Positions 36,610-44,668 of a stretch of DNA of 64,000 nucleotides are shown here, one piece after another. This DNA comes from Ferruginibacter sp. (lineage in GTDB: Bacteria; Bacteroidota; Bacteroidia; Chitinophagales; Chitinophagaceae), in contig JABFRP010000002.1 of the NCBI GenBank assembly GCA_013141115.1, forward strand, positions 2,468,647 to 2,532,646, in the 5' to 3' direction. The position numbers and the translations under genes were made by a program. How positions within the stretch are numbered: the first letter of the stretch is position 1; every line of letters starts with the position of its first letter. Under the pieces are notes generated by a model. It made no database searches. It worked only from the letters and a program-made list of their open reading frames with translations, and had not been told where the DNA came from.

Positions 36610-36819
36610 ATGGCGAAGAAAGTTGATTTTGTAAAAAGCCTTAGCGGTTTAAGCGAAGCAGATTTAAAAGCAAAGATCCAGGAAGATGAACTGCGTTTAA
36701 AAAAACTGTCATTTGCTCATGCAATTTCTCCTCTGGAGAATCCGCAAAGTATCCGTTCATTAAGAAGGGATGTTGCAAGACTGAAAACCGCATTAAGAAA
36801 ACAACAATTAGGGTTTTAA
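36610..36819 (+). CDS. rpmC: 50S ribosomal protein L29
   Basis: A 69-residue helical protein near the tunnel exit. Identified by its place between L16 and S17 and by SEADLKAKIQEDELRLKKL and the final IRSLRRDVARLKTALRKQQ, both typical of L29. Confidence 0.95.
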   Translation: MAKKVDFVKSLSGLSEADLKAKIQEDELRLKKLSFAHAISPLENPQSIRSLRRDVARLKTALRKQQLGF

Positions 36820-36841
36820 TTAAACCATAAAAAGTAGCACA

Positions 36842-37099
36842 ATGGCTGAAAGAAATTTAAGAAAAACAAAATTAGGAGTGGTATCCAGCAATAAGATGGA
36901 TAAAACCATTACTGTTAATGTTGAAAGAAAAGTAAAGCATCCGCTTTATGGAAAATTTGTAAAGAAAAGTACAAAGTTTCATGCTCATGATGAAAAAAAT
37001 GAGTGCAGCATTGGCGATACAGTAAAAATAATGGAAAGTCGTCCATTAAGTAAAACAAAGCGCTGGAGATTGGTTGAAGTGGTTGAAAAAGTAAAATAG
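36842..37099 (+). CDS. rpsQ: 30S ribosomal protein S17
   Basis: An 85-residue OB-fold protein of the small-subunit body. It has [58 protein letters not shown] and the closing [14 protein letters not shown]. All blocks are standard. Confidence 0.97.
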   Translation: MAERNLRKTKLGVVSSNKMDKTITVNVERKVKHPLYGKFVKKSTKFHAHDEKNECSIGDTVKIMESRPLSKTKRWRLVEVVEKVK

Positions 37100-37152
37100 T
37101 ATTTAATACTTTGTACCCTGTACTTTGTACCTGGTACTTTAAAAGATATAAA
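37100..37152. repeat. Spacer rpsQ-rplN with TACTTTGTACC words
   Basis: ATACTTTGTACC, CTGTACTTTGTACC and TGGTACTTT follow one another. The word GTACTTTGTAC is itself partly palindromic. Confidence 0.5.
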
Positions 37153-37521
37153 ATGATACAGCAAGAAAGCAGATTAAATGTAGCAGATAACAGCGGTGCA
37201 AAAGAAGTTTTATGTATCCGTGTGTTGGGAAACAGTGGACAGGATTATGCCAAAATTGGCGACAAGATAGTTGTAACTGTTAAAGATGCCATGCCTGCAG
37301 GCGGTATTAAAAAAGGAACAGTTAGTAAAGCTGTAATTGTAAGAACAACTAACAAGTTGCGTCGTAAAGACGGTTCTTACATTCGTTTTGACGACAATGC
37401 AGTGGTATTATTGAATGCTTCTGACGAACCAAGAGGTACACGTATTTTTGGACCAGTGGCCCGTGAATTACGTGATAAAGGTTACATGAAAATTATTTCA
37501 TTGGCCCCAGAAGTACTATAA
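37153..37521 (+). CDS. rplN: 50S ribosomal protein L14
   Basis: A 122-residue protein at the subunit interface. It starts [19 protein letters not shown], the universal L14 opening; a longer frame from a TTG at 37111 runs through the repeat spacer and is rejected. Further blocks are [20 protein letters not shown] and [18 protein letters not shown]. Confidence 0.98.
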   Translation: MIQQESRLNVADNSGAKEVLCIRVLGNSGQDYAKIGDKIVVTVKDAMPAGGIKKGTVSKAVIVRTTNKLRRKDGSYIRFDDNAVVLLNASDEPRGTRIFGPVARELRDKGYMKIISLAPEVL

Positions 37522-37570
37522 TAAAATAACAAAATTTATTCCGGTGCTGCCGGGATGTAAATACATAAAA

Positions 37571-37909
37571 ATGAGCACAAGATTTAAACCAAAGTACAGC
37601 ATTAAAAAAGGCGATACCGTTGTAGTTATTACCGGTGAGGATAAAGATTTGAAGAAGCCCCGTAAAGTGTTGGAAATTATTTTAGAGAAAGGCCGTGTTT
37701 TAGTTGAAGGTGTAAACATCATCACCAAACACACTAAGCCAACATCTCAAAATACCAAAGGTGGTATTATAAAGAAAGAAGCGCCTATTGCTATTAGCAA
37801 TGTAATGCTTTGGGATGCTAAAACAGCAGCGCCTACTAAAGTTAAGCGTAGCCGTGAAAATGGTAAATTAGTTAGAATTTCAAAAAAATCAGGGGAGGTA
37901 ATCAAATAA
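37571..37909 (+). CDS. rplX: 50S ribosomal protein L24
   Basis: A 112-residue assembly-initiating protein with a KOW motif ([16 protein letters not shown]). It also has [20 protein letters not shown] and a basic C-terminus. The start is the ATG at 37571 ([10 protein letters not shown]); a GTG at 37544 would add residues not found in the family. Its stop TAA overlaps the rplE start as TAATG, a sign of coupled translation. Confidence 0.96.
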   Translation: MSTRFKPKYSIKKGDTVVVITGEDKDLKKPRKVLEIILEKGRVLVEGVNIITKHTKPTSQNTKGGIIKKEAPIAISNVMLWDAKTAAPTKVKRSRENGKLVRISKKSGEVIK

Positions 37910-38475
37910 TGAGCACAAAAACTAACACTCCAAGATTAGCAGACAAGTACACTCAGGAAGTGATACCTGCTCTAATGAAAAAATTCAGTTATAAAACTGT
38001 AATGCAAGCTCCAAAGCTTACCAAGATTTGTTTAAATCGTGGTGTTAATGGCGCTGTAACAGATAAAAAACTGATTGACATTGCTATTGATGAGTTAACA
38101 ACGGTTACCGGTCAAAAAGCTGTGGCAACAATGTCTAAGAAAGATATTTCTAACTTTAAGTTGCGTAAGAACATGCCCATTGGTGCAAGAGTTACACTTC
38201 GTGGAGTTAAAATGTACGAATTTTTAGACAGACTTGTTTCTGTATCATTACCACGTGTACGTGATTTCAAAGGTATCAATGATAAATCATTTGATGGCCG
38301 TGGAAACTACACTTTAGGTGTTACAGAGCAAATCATTTTTCCGGAAATTGATATTGATAAAGTAAATAAAATTACCGGTCTGGATATCACTTTTGTAACA
38401 ACAGCTAATACCAACGAAGAAGCATACGAATTGCTTAAAGAAATGGGTATGCCTTTTAAAAATATTAAAAAATAA
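37909..38475 (+). CDS. rplE: 50S ribosomal protein L5
   Basis: A 188-residue protein that binds 5S rRNA and the P-site tRNA. It shows [29 protein letters not shown] (here [20 protein letters not shown]), [19 protein letters not shown] and the C-terminal [20 protein letters not shown]. Its ATG shares a base with the rplX stop. Confidence 0.98.
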   Translation: MSTKTNTPRLADKYTQEVIPALMKKFSYKTVMQAPKLTKICLNRGVNGAVTDKKLIDIAIDELTTVTGQKAVATMSKKDISNFKLRKNMPIGARVTLRGVKMYEFLDRLVSVSLPRVRDFKGINDKSFDGRGNYTLGVTEQIIFPEIDIDKVNKITGLDITFVTTANTNEEAYELLKEMGMPFKNIKK

Positions 38476-38487
38476 TAGTAACAAAAC

Positions 38488-38757
38488 ATGGCAAAAAAAT
38501 CAATTGAAGCCAGGCAAAGAAAGCGTGAAGCAATGGTTGCCAAGTATGCTGAAAAGAGAACAGCCTTAAAAGCAGCCGGTGATTATTCAGCTTTGGATTT
38601 ATTACCAAAAAATGCATCTCCGGTTCGTTTAAGAAACCGTTGCCAGTTAACCGGCAGACCAAGAGGGTATATGAGGCATTTTGGTGTTTCCAGAAATCAG
38701 TTCCGTGATATGGCATTGCAGGGCAAAATCCCGGGTGTTACTAAAGCAAGCTGGTAA
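38488..38757 (+). CDS. rpsN: 30S ribosomal protein S14 (zinc-free type)
   Basis: An 89-residue protein of the small-subunit head. It reads [39 protein letters not shown] and [20 protein letters not shown]. Only one Cys is present, so it is the longer C-minus form that does not bind zinc. It is followed by a spacer with word repeats. Confidence 0.97.
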   Translation: MAKKSIEARQRKREAMVAKYAEKRTALKAAGDYSALDLLPKNASPVRLRNRCQLTGRPRGYMRHFGVSRNQFRDMALQGKIPGVTKASW

Positions 38758-38870
38758 AAAGGCCGGTCGTTGGTCAGAAGGACTTTACGAACAACGGCCA
38801 ACTAAAAAACGAACAACGATACTGGATATCGCATTGACAAAATTTATTTAATCAATTAACTAAAATAACA
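38758..38870. repeat. Spacer rpsN-rpsH with GTTGGTC / CGAACAACG words
   Basis: GGTCGTTGGTC near the left is matched by the reverse-orientation CGAACAACGGCCAAC, and CGAACAACG recurs 15 bases later. GTTGGTC can pair with GGCCAAC. Confidence 0.45.
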
Positions 38871-39269
38871 ATGGTTACTGATCCTATAGCAGATTATTTA
38901 ACAAGAATACGTAATGCTCAAATGGCTAATCACCGTATTGTAGAAATACCTGCAAGCAATTTAAAAAAACGTATCACAGAAATTTTGTACGATAAAGGTT
39001 ATATCCTTAAGTATAAATTTGAAGAAGATAAGAAACAAGGTCTTATTAAAATTGCATTGAAATATGATGCAACTACTAAATTACCTGTTATACAAAGTTT
39101 AGAAAGAGTTAGTCGTCCGGGATTACGTACTTACGCTAAACCCAACGAGTTCAAGCGTGTAAAAAATGGTTTAGGTGTTGCAATTGTATCTACCTCTAAA
39201 GGTGTAATGACTGATAAAGAAGCAAAGGCACAGAATGTAGGTGGAGAGGTATTGTGTAATATTTATTAA
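38871..39269 (+). CDS. rpsH: 30S ribosomal protein S8
   Basis: A 132-residue protein that binds the central domain of 16S rRNA. It starts VTDPIADYLTRIRNAQMANH and has IQSLERVSRPGLRTYAKPNE and the conserved C-terminal GLGVAIVSTSKGVMTDKEA. In other bacteria S8 represses the spc operon by binding near rplE; no such site is evident here by eye. Confidence 0.98.
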   Translation: MVTDPIADYLTRIRNAQMANHRIVEIPASNLKKRITEILYDKGYILKYKFEEDKKQGLIKIALKYDATTKLPVIQSLERVSRPGLRTYAKPNEFKRVKNGLGVAIVSTSKGVMTDKEAKAQNVGGEVLCNIY

Positions 39270-39372
39270 TTTCTTTTTCCATTTGGGAAAGCAACATAAT
39301 ATGATTTGACAATTAAGCCTTAGTCGTGGCTGAACACAGATCGAATAAAATAACAAAATAAAAAAACCGACC

Positions 39373-39927
39373 ATGAGTAGAATAGGAAAAAAGCCAGTAG
39401 AAATTCCAGCAGGCGTAACCATATCAGTTAACAACGATAATATTGTTACTGTAAAAGGACCAAAAGGAGAATTAAAACAAACCGTTGACAGAGATATTAA
39501 AATCGAAGTTAAAGAAGGTACAGTTGATGTTCTTCGTCCAACAGATCAGATCCGTCACCGTGCAATGCATGGCTTGTACCGTTCTTTGATCAGCAACATG
39601 GTTTTAGGTGTTACTGAAGGGTTTAACAAAAAACTGGAATTAGTGGGTGTGGGTTATAAAGCATCTAACCAGGGGAACCTTTTAGATCTTGCATTAGGAT
39701 ATTCTCATAACATTGTTTTTGAAATTCCTAAAGAATTAAAAGTGACCACTTCTCAGGAAAAAGGTCAAAACCCAATGATCAGCTTTGAAAGTATAGACAA
39801 GCAATTGATTGGTCAGGTTTGTGCAAAAATCAGAAGCTTACGTAAGCCAGAACCATACAAAGGTAAAGGTGTTAAATTTGCAGGCGAAGTATTAAGAAGA
39901 AAAGCAGGTAAATCAGCTGGTAAGTAA
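39373..39927 (+). CDS. rplF: 50S ribosomal protein L6
   Basis: A 184-residue two-domain protein near the factor-binding site. It opens SRIGKKPVEIPAGVTISV and has TVKGPKGELKQTV, VTEGFNKKLELVGVGYKAS and the C-terminal IRSLRKPEPYKGKGVKFAGE. All are standard. Confidence 0.98.
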   Translation: MSRIGKKPVEIPAGVTISVNNDNIVTVKGPKGELKQTVDRDIKIEVKEGTVDVLRPTDQIRHRAMHGLYRSLISNMVLGVTEGFNKKLELVGVGYKASNQGNLLDLALGYSHNIVFEIPKELKVTTSQEKGQNPMISFESIDKQLIGQVCAKIRSLRKPEPYKGKGVKFAGEVLRRKAGKSAGK

Positions 39928-39979
39928 TTAATTTGAAATTAACGTTCCGGCAGTATCGGAGCAACTAAAATAAAAGATC

Positions 39980-40333
39980 ATGAATTCAAAAGGTAGCGCA
40001 AGAGTAAAAATTAAATACCGCATTCGTAAAAAAATCAGCGGTGCTGCAGCAAAACCAAGATTGAGTGTTTTTAGAAGTAACACAGATATTTATGCTCAGT
40101 TAATTGATGATGCTAACGGTGTAACATTAGCCGCAGCTTCTTCAAGACAAAAAGATATTGCAGCACAAAAAACACCTAAAACTGAAAAGAGTAAATTAGT
40201 AGGTGCCGCAATTGCAACAAAAGCAAAAGAATTAGGTATTACAACTGTAGTATTTGATCGTGGTGGTTATATCTACCATGGCCGTGTAAAAGCAGTTGCT
40301 GAAGGAGCAAGAGAAGGTGGTTTAGTTTTTTAA
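39980..40333 (+). CDS. rplR: 50S ribosomal protein L18
   Basis: A 117-residue protein that binds 5S rRNA. It contains [20 protein letters not shown], then [20 protein letters not shown] and the C-terminal [17 protein letters not shown]. Length and order are standard. Confidence 0.97.
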   Translation: MNSKGSARVKIKYRIRKKISGAAAKPRLSVFRSNTDIYAQLIDDANGVTLAAASSRQKDIAAQKTPKTEKSKLVGAAIATKAKELGITTVVFDRGGYIYHGRVKAVAEGAREGGLVF

Positions 40334-40361
40334 TTGTAAACTTTCTAATAAGAAAATATAA

Positions 40362-40880
40362 ATGGCAAATTTAATTTTAAACAAAGTAAAGGCAGGCGAT
40401 CTTGAATTAAAAGATAAGGTGGTTGCTATCAATCGTGTGGTTAAAACAACCAAAGGCGGTCGTGCTTTTAGTTTTTCTGCTTTAGTAGTGGTAGGTAACG
40501 AAGCTGGTGTTGTTGGACATGGTTTAGGAAAGGCTAAAGAAGTACAGGAAGCTATTACAAAAGGTATTGAAGATGCTAAAAAGAATTTGATAAAAGTTCC
40601 TATTATGCATGGTACTATCCCTCACGAACAATTAAGTAAGGAAGGTGCAGCAAAAGTGTTTATTAAACCTGCAGCACATGGTACTGGTGTAATTGCCGGA
40701 GGAAGTATGAGAGCAGTTTTAGAAGCGGCAGGAATTACCGATGTATTAGCAAAAAACCTTGGTTCTGCTAATCCTACTAATGTTGTAAAAGCAACTTTTA
40801 AAGCATTAGCTTCTTTGCGTGAGCCAATTGCGATTGCAAAAACACGTACTATTTCTTTAAAGAAAGTATTTAACGGATAA
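40362..40880 (+). CDS. rpsE: 30S ribosomal protein S5
   Basis: A 172-residue protein that affects decoding accuracy. It has [60 protein letters not shown] and the C-terminal [18 protein letters not shown]. Standard for S5. Confidence 0.98.
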   Translation: MANLILNKVKAGDLELKDKVVAINRVVKTTKGGRAFSFSALVVVGNEAGVVGHGLGKAKEVQEAITKGIEDAKKNLIKVPIMHGTIPHEQLSKEGAAKVFIKPAAHGTGVIAGGSMRAVLEAAGITDVLAKNLGSANPTNVVKATFKALASLREPIAIAKTRTISLKKVFNG

Positions 40881-40938
40881 TCTAAGTACTGAGTACTAAG
40901 TACAGTGTACTTAGAAAAAGTACCTCAAATTAAATAAG
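40881..40938. repeat. Spacer rpsE-rpmD with AGTACT words and hairpin
   Basis: CTAAGTAC and GTACTTAG pair over 8 bases around a loop that itself holds GAGTACTAAGTAC. Another GTAC follows. The spacer is thus almost all one short word. Confidence 0.5.
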
Positions 40939-41121
40939 ATGGCAAAAATTAAAGTAACACAAGTAAAAAGTGTAATCGACAGATCAGAGCGCCAGAAAAG
41001 AACAATGGTAGCTTTAGGATTAAGAAAAGTTAATGCTTCTGTAGAAGTAGAAGCCACTCCACAAATATTGGGTATGGTTACTAAAGTTAGCCATCTTATA
41101 AAAGTGGAAGAGTTAGCTTAA
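40939..41121 (+). CDS. rpmD: 50S ribosomal protein L30
   Basis: A 60-residue protein. It reads KIKVTQVKSVIDRSERQKRT, followed by VALGLRKVNASVEV and a final MVTKVSHLIKVEE, matching the compact bacterial L30. It sits between S5 and L15 as usual. Confidence 0.96.
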   Translation: MAKIKVTQVKSVIDRSERQKRTMVALGLRKVNASVEVEATPQILGMVTKVSHLIKVEELA

Positions 41122-41152
41122 TCTATTACTCAAAATAAATTATTAACAGCGA

Positions 41153-41170
41153 GCCCCGTTTACCCGGGGC
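41153..41170 (+). other. GC hairpin between rpmD and rplO
   Basis: GCCCCG (41153-41158) and CGGGGC (41165-41170) form a 6-bp stem with loop TTTACC. No T tract follows, so it is not a typical terminator; it may slow processing or decay of the message. Confidence 0.4.
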
Positions 41171-41190
41171 GTAAGTTTAAAATAGGTACA

Positions 41191-41640
41191 ATGAAATTAC
41201 ATACACTTAGGCCTGCAAAAGGGGCTACACACAAAGAAAAAAGAATTGGCCGTGGTGAAGCAAGCGGTAAAGGTGGTACATCCACTAAAGGTAACAAAGG
41301 TGGACAAAGCCGTGCTGGTTACAAAAGTAAAATGGCTCACGAAGGTGGTCAGATGCCTATTCAACGTCGTATTCCTAAGCGTGGGTTTAAAAATAATAAC
41401 CGTATAGAGTTTAAAGTAATTAATCTGGGGCAGATCGATCATCTTTCTGAAAAATATGGTATCACCGAATTTAACTTGCAAAATTTATATATCAATGGCC
41501 TTATCAGCCAGTTTGATAGCGTAAAGGTTTTGGGTAATGGCGAAGTGAAAGGAAAATTTGCATTTAAAATAAATGCAATAAGTGAAAAAGCGAAAGCCGC
41601 TATTGAAGCTGCCGGAGGTTCTGTTGAGATAGTTAAATAA
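41191..41640 (+). CDS. rplO: 50S ribosomal protein L15
   Basis: A 149-residue assembly protein. The N-terminus carries the extended basic arm: LHTLRPAKGATHKEKRIGRG, KGGTSTKGNKGGQSRAGYK and PIQRRIPKRGFKN. The C-terminal fold ends KAAIEAAGGSVEIV. A hairpin with T tract follows before secY. Confidence 0.98.
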   Translation: MKLHTLRPAKGATHKEKRIGRGEASGKGGTSTKGNKGGQSRAGYKSKMAHEGGQMPIQRRIPKRGFKNNNRIEFKVINLGQIDHLSEKYGITEFNLQNLYINGLISQFDSVKVLGNGEVKGKFAFKINAISEKAKAAIEAAGGSVEIVK

Positions 41641-41656
41641 TTTCACGATATTTGCC

Positions 41657-41685
41657 GACGCATTTTAAATGCGTCATTTTTAATT
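41657..41685 (+). terminator. Terminator or attenuator between rplO and secY
   Basis: GACGCATTT (41657-41665) and AAATGCGTC (41667-41675) form a perfect stem, realistically 8 bp with a TTA loop, followed by ATTTTTAATTT. It should lower read-through from the ribosomal genes into secY. Confidence 0.65.
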
Positions 41686-41716
41686 TAGCGCAAAACATTT
41701 AAATAGCTTTCAATCT

Positions 41717-43060
41717 GTGAAAAAGTTAATAAAAACACTTAAGAATATCTGGAGCATAGAGGAACTGCGTAATAAAATCACATTTACACTTTTACTCATT
41801 TTCATTTATATAATAGGTACACACATTGTGTTGCCTGGTATCGATCCTAATAAATTAGAAGAACTTGCAAAAGGTAATTCCAAAACATCAGGTGGCCTTT
41901 TAGGTTTATTGGATACGTTTGTTGGAGGCTCCTTTAACAGGGCTTCTATTTTTGCATTAGGTATTATGCCTTATATTTCTGCTTCTATTTTTATGCAATT
42001 GATGACCATTCTGGTTCCTCAAATCGCTAAGATTCAAAAAGAAGGCGAGAGCGGAAGAAAGAAAATTAATCAGTGGACACGTTATCTTACTGTAGGCGTT
42101 ACCGCATTTCAGGCCATAGCATACATCAGCTTTTTAACTCAAACTTACGGCAGTGCTTTAATTCCGGCGTACAGCAATTATTTCTGGATATCTACTGTGG
42201 TTATTCTTACTGTAGGTACATTGTTTGTAATGTGGTTGGGCGAAAAAATTACTGATAAAGGGTTAGGTAATGGTACTTCTATAATTATCATGATTGGTAT
42301 TTTGGGTAGATTACCTCAGGCTATTGTGCAAGAGTGGGCATTCAGAACAACAAGAGGTGCCGGCGGATTATTGATCATGCTGATAGAAATTGTATTTCTT
42401 ATTGCTGTGATCATGGGATTGATCATGTTGATTCAAGGTACAAGAAGAGTTCCTGTAAATTATGCAAAACAAATTGTGGGCAACCGTCAATTTGGTGGAG
42501 CAAGAAACTTTTTACCATTAAAAGTAAATGCATCGGGTGTAATGCCTATCATTTTTGCTCAGGCAATATTGTTTTTGGTTGCATTTATTACAGGTTTGGG
42601 AAGTACAACACAGGCCAGCTTTTTAAATGATCATACCAATATATGGTATATGGTTATTTATTCGGTGGCGGTAATCGGTTTTACTTTCTTATATACTGCT
42701 TTAATATTTAATCCTAAGCAAATGGCGGATGAATTAAAGCGTAATAATGGTTTTATTCCAGGTGTTAAACCAGGGCAACCTACTGCAGATTATATTGGTA
42801 CCATAATGGACAGAATTACTTTACCAGGTGCAGTTTTATTAGCATTTGTAGGTATTTTGCCAGGTATTTGCCAGGTAGCATTTGTAGGTATGACGCAAAG
42901 TTTCTCTACCTTCTTCGGTGGTACATCTTTGCTGATTATGGTGGGTGTGGTATTAGATACTTTACAACAAATAGAAACACAATTATTAATGCGCCAGTAC
43001 GACGGATTAATGAGCAGCGGAAGAATACAGGGCAGACAAACTGCTACAACAACAGTTTAA
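41717..43060 (+). CDS. secY: Protein translocase subunit SecY
   Basis: A 447-residue inner-membrane protein with ten helices that forms the Sec channel. It starts with GTG, giving MKKLIKTLKNIWSIEELRNK, the normal start for this family in Bacteroidota. Further marks are the plug region GLLGLLDTFVGGSFNRAS, GIMPYISASIFMQL, and the cytoplasmic loop PTADYIGTIMDRITLPGA. It is 77 bases after rplO with a terminator-like hairpin between, and is followed by another terminator. Confidence 0.98.
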   Translation: MKKLIKTLKNIWSIEELRNKITFTLLLIFIYIIGTHIVLPGIDPNKLEELAKGNSKTSGGLLGLLDTFVGGSFNRASIFALGIMPYISASIFMQLMTILVPQIAKIQKEGESGRKKINQWTRYLTVGVTAFQAIAYISFLTQTYGSALIPAYSNYFWISTVVILTVGTLFVMWLGEKITDKGLGNGTSIIIMIGILGRLPQAIVQEWAFRTTRGAGGLLIMLIEIVFLIAVIMGLIMLIQGTRRVPVNYAKQIVGNRQFGGARNFLPLKVNASGVMPIIFAQAILFLVAFITGLGSTTQASFLNDHTNIWYMVIYSVAVIGFTFLYTALIFNPKQMADELKRNNGFIPGVKPGQPTADYIGTIMDRITLPGAVLLAFVGILPGICQVAFVGMTQSFSTFFGGTSLLIMVGVVLDTLQQIETQLLMRQYDGLMSSGRIQGRQTATTTV

Positions 43061-43096
43061 TCTTTTCCTCCCCGCAGGGGGACTTAAAAAATAATT

Positions 43097-43129
43097 AAGC
43101 CCCGACAAAATACGTCGGGGTTTGTTTTA
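43097..43129 (+). terminator. Terminator after secY
   Basis: AAGCCCCGAC (43097-43106) pairs with GTCGGGGTTT (43114-43123) with one wobble; loop AAAATAC; then GTTTT. A small CCCC/GGGG hairpin lies just before it near 43071-43081. Confidence 0.75.
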
Positions 43130-43140
43130 AATATCAAGCG

Positions 43141-43941
43141 ATGATTCATTATAAAACCAAGGCGGAAATTGAACTGATGAGAGAAAGTAGTTTACTGGTG
43201 AGTAAAGCATTGGCAGAAGTAGCCAAGATCATTAAACCCGGTATATCTACTTTTGAACTGGATCAATTTGCCGAAAAATTTATACTGGCAAATAATGCTA
43301 CGCCATCTTTTAAAGGCTACCAGGATTTTCCTTTTGCATGTTGCATTTCTGTTAATGATGCAGTGGTGCATGGTTTTCCTACAAAAGATGGTTTAAAAGA
43401 TGGCGATATTGTTTCTGTTGATGTGGGAGTTTATAAAAACGGATTTCATGGCGACAGTGCTTACACTTTTGCAGTAGGAACAATTAGTGACGAAGTAAAA
43501 CAATTGTTAAGGGTAACCAAAGAATCATTGTACAAAGGCATTGAAAAAGCAATACATGGTAACCGTGTAGGAGATATTGCCTACGCAGTACAACAGCATA
43601 CAGAAAAGGAACATGGCTATGGCGTTGTAAGAGAATTAGTAGGCCATGGCCTGGGCAGAAAATTACATGAAGATCCGCAAGTACCCAACTATGGTAAAAG
43701 AGGAACAGGCGCAAAATTAAAAGAAGGAATGGTGATTGCAATTGAGCCAATGATCAACCTGGGTACTAAAAATGTATTTCACGATAAAGATGGCTGGACG
43801 ATAAGAACAGAAGATGGTAAACCTGCTGCGCATTACGAACATAATATTTGTATTCAAAGAGGTAAGGCTGATATATTATCTTCTTTTGCAGAAATAGAAG
43901 CTGCAGAAAAAGCAAATCCTAATTTGTGTTCAGATTATTGA
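43141..43941 (+). CDS. map: Methionine aminopeptidase, type I
   Basis: A 266-residue cytoplasmic metallopeptidase that removes the initiator methionine. The metal ligands lie in VSVDVGVYKNGFHGDSAYTF (the two Asp), ELVGHGLGRKLHEDP (His) and MVIAIEPMI (Glu), with a last Glu in AHYEHN. Length is normal. It follows secY after a terminator with only 17 bases between hairpin and start, so it may depend on read-through. infA, rpmJ and the alpha operon do not follow. Confidence 0.97.
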   Translation: MIHYKTKAEIELMRESSLLVSKALAEVAKIIKPGISTFELDQFAEKFILANNATPSFKGYQDFPFACCISVNDAVVHGFPTKDGLKDGDIVSVDVGVYKNGFHGDSAYTFAVGTISDEVKQLLRVTKESLYKGIEKAIHGNRVGDIAYAVQQHTEKEHGYGVVRELVGHGLGRKLHEDPQVPNYGKRGTGAKLKEGMVIAIEPMINLGTKNVFHDKDGWTIRTEDGKPAAHYEHNICIQRGKADILSSFAEIEAAEKANPNLCSDY

Positions 43942-43958
43942 GGTGAGTGGTCAGCCGT

Positions 43959-44017
43959 GAGCATTGAGCTGTGAGTGGAACAACAAAATGGCATCATTTA
44001 CTCACAGCTCAATGCTC
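43959..44017. repeat. Long perfect inverted repeat between map and the YiiX-like gene
   Basis: GAGCATTGAGCTGTGAGT (43959-43976) and ACTCACAGCTCAATGCTC (44000-44017) are perfect 18-base reverse complements with a 23-base loop. Flanking GTGAG and GCTCAC words continue the pattern. It may act as a bidirectional terminator for the converging genes, but has no T tract. Confidence 0.6.
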
Positions 44018-44022
44018 ATAGC

Positions 44023-44613
44023 TCACAATATCCTGTATTTTAGTTGCACCCTTTCATCACTCCAGATATTATCGGGGCTGATATAAGTATCTTTATATTG
44101 CATAATGATACCCGCTTTTGCAAATACATCTCTTACTAATTCGCTGCAGATATAGTTTCGGTTTTTTTCTCTCTTACTAATATGAAAAAGAATACGCATC
44201 ATGATGCGTACAATTTCAAAATTGTCATAAGGCCGGGCCAGCTCATCTAAACCAAAACTTATGCCCCGGTTTAATTTTTCTTTTTCCAGATCTAGGTTCA
44301 GGCTGGCAATAGCTATCTGCCCTTTATAAGGCCGCCTTTTATCTTTGTAATCGTGTAAATATTTTGATAACGGAATCAGCCTTATGCCAACAGCAGGCTC
44401 TGCTTCTAAAACCAATACTCTACCCAGTTCCTCGTCCTTATAAATTACAGCTACATGGCTCCATACACTTTTGGTAAGTTTTTGTATTACACCCGAAAAT
44501 GCATAACTGCCACTGCTGAAAAATATTTGCCCTGTTTTTACGTGGTCCCTTATTTTTTCGTAAGGAATTACAGGCATTTCTTTCAGTTGTTTTTTTGTAA
44601 TTGCAGCGGCCAT
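44023..44613 (-). CDS. YiiX/YebB-like permuted NlpC/P60 cysteine hydrolase
   Basis: A 196-residue protein of the circularly permuted papain-like family. The His comes first, in SVWSHVAVIYKD, with TGQIFFSSGS before it, and the Cys follows late in YICSELVRDVF, the order that defines this group. Family members cleave amide or ester bonds in peptidoglycan or lipids; the substrate is unknown. No signal peptide is visible. It converges with map across a long inverted repeat. Confidence 0.85.
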   Translation of the reverse strand: MAAAITKKQLKEMPVIPYEKIRDHVKTGQIFFSSGSYAFSGVIQKLTKSVWSHVAVIYKDEELGRVLVLEAEPAVGIRLIPLSKYLHDYKDKRRPYKGQIAIASLNLDLEKEKLNRGISFGLDELARPYDNFEIVRIMMRILFHISKREKNRNYICSELVRDVFAKAGIIMQYKDTYISPDNIWSDERVQLKYRIL

Positions 44614-44644
44614 TGGTAGTGAGTTAAATGTTTAGTGTTATTTT

Positions 44645-44652
44645 TAGGTTTG
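44645..44652 (+). promoter_or_regulatory. -7 box of the flavoprotein gene
   Basis: TAGGTTTG matches TAnnTTTG, 17 bases before the ATG at 44669. Confidence 0.45.
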
Positions 44653-44668
44653 AAGATACAAATTACAA

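Noticed and set aside
37111-37152. Longer N-terminus for L14
   Set aside because: It would start at TTG inside a repeat spacer; L14 universally starts MIQ.
37544-37570. Longer N-terminus for L24
   Set aside because: It would start at GTG and adds residues absent from the family; the ATG at 37571 is normal.
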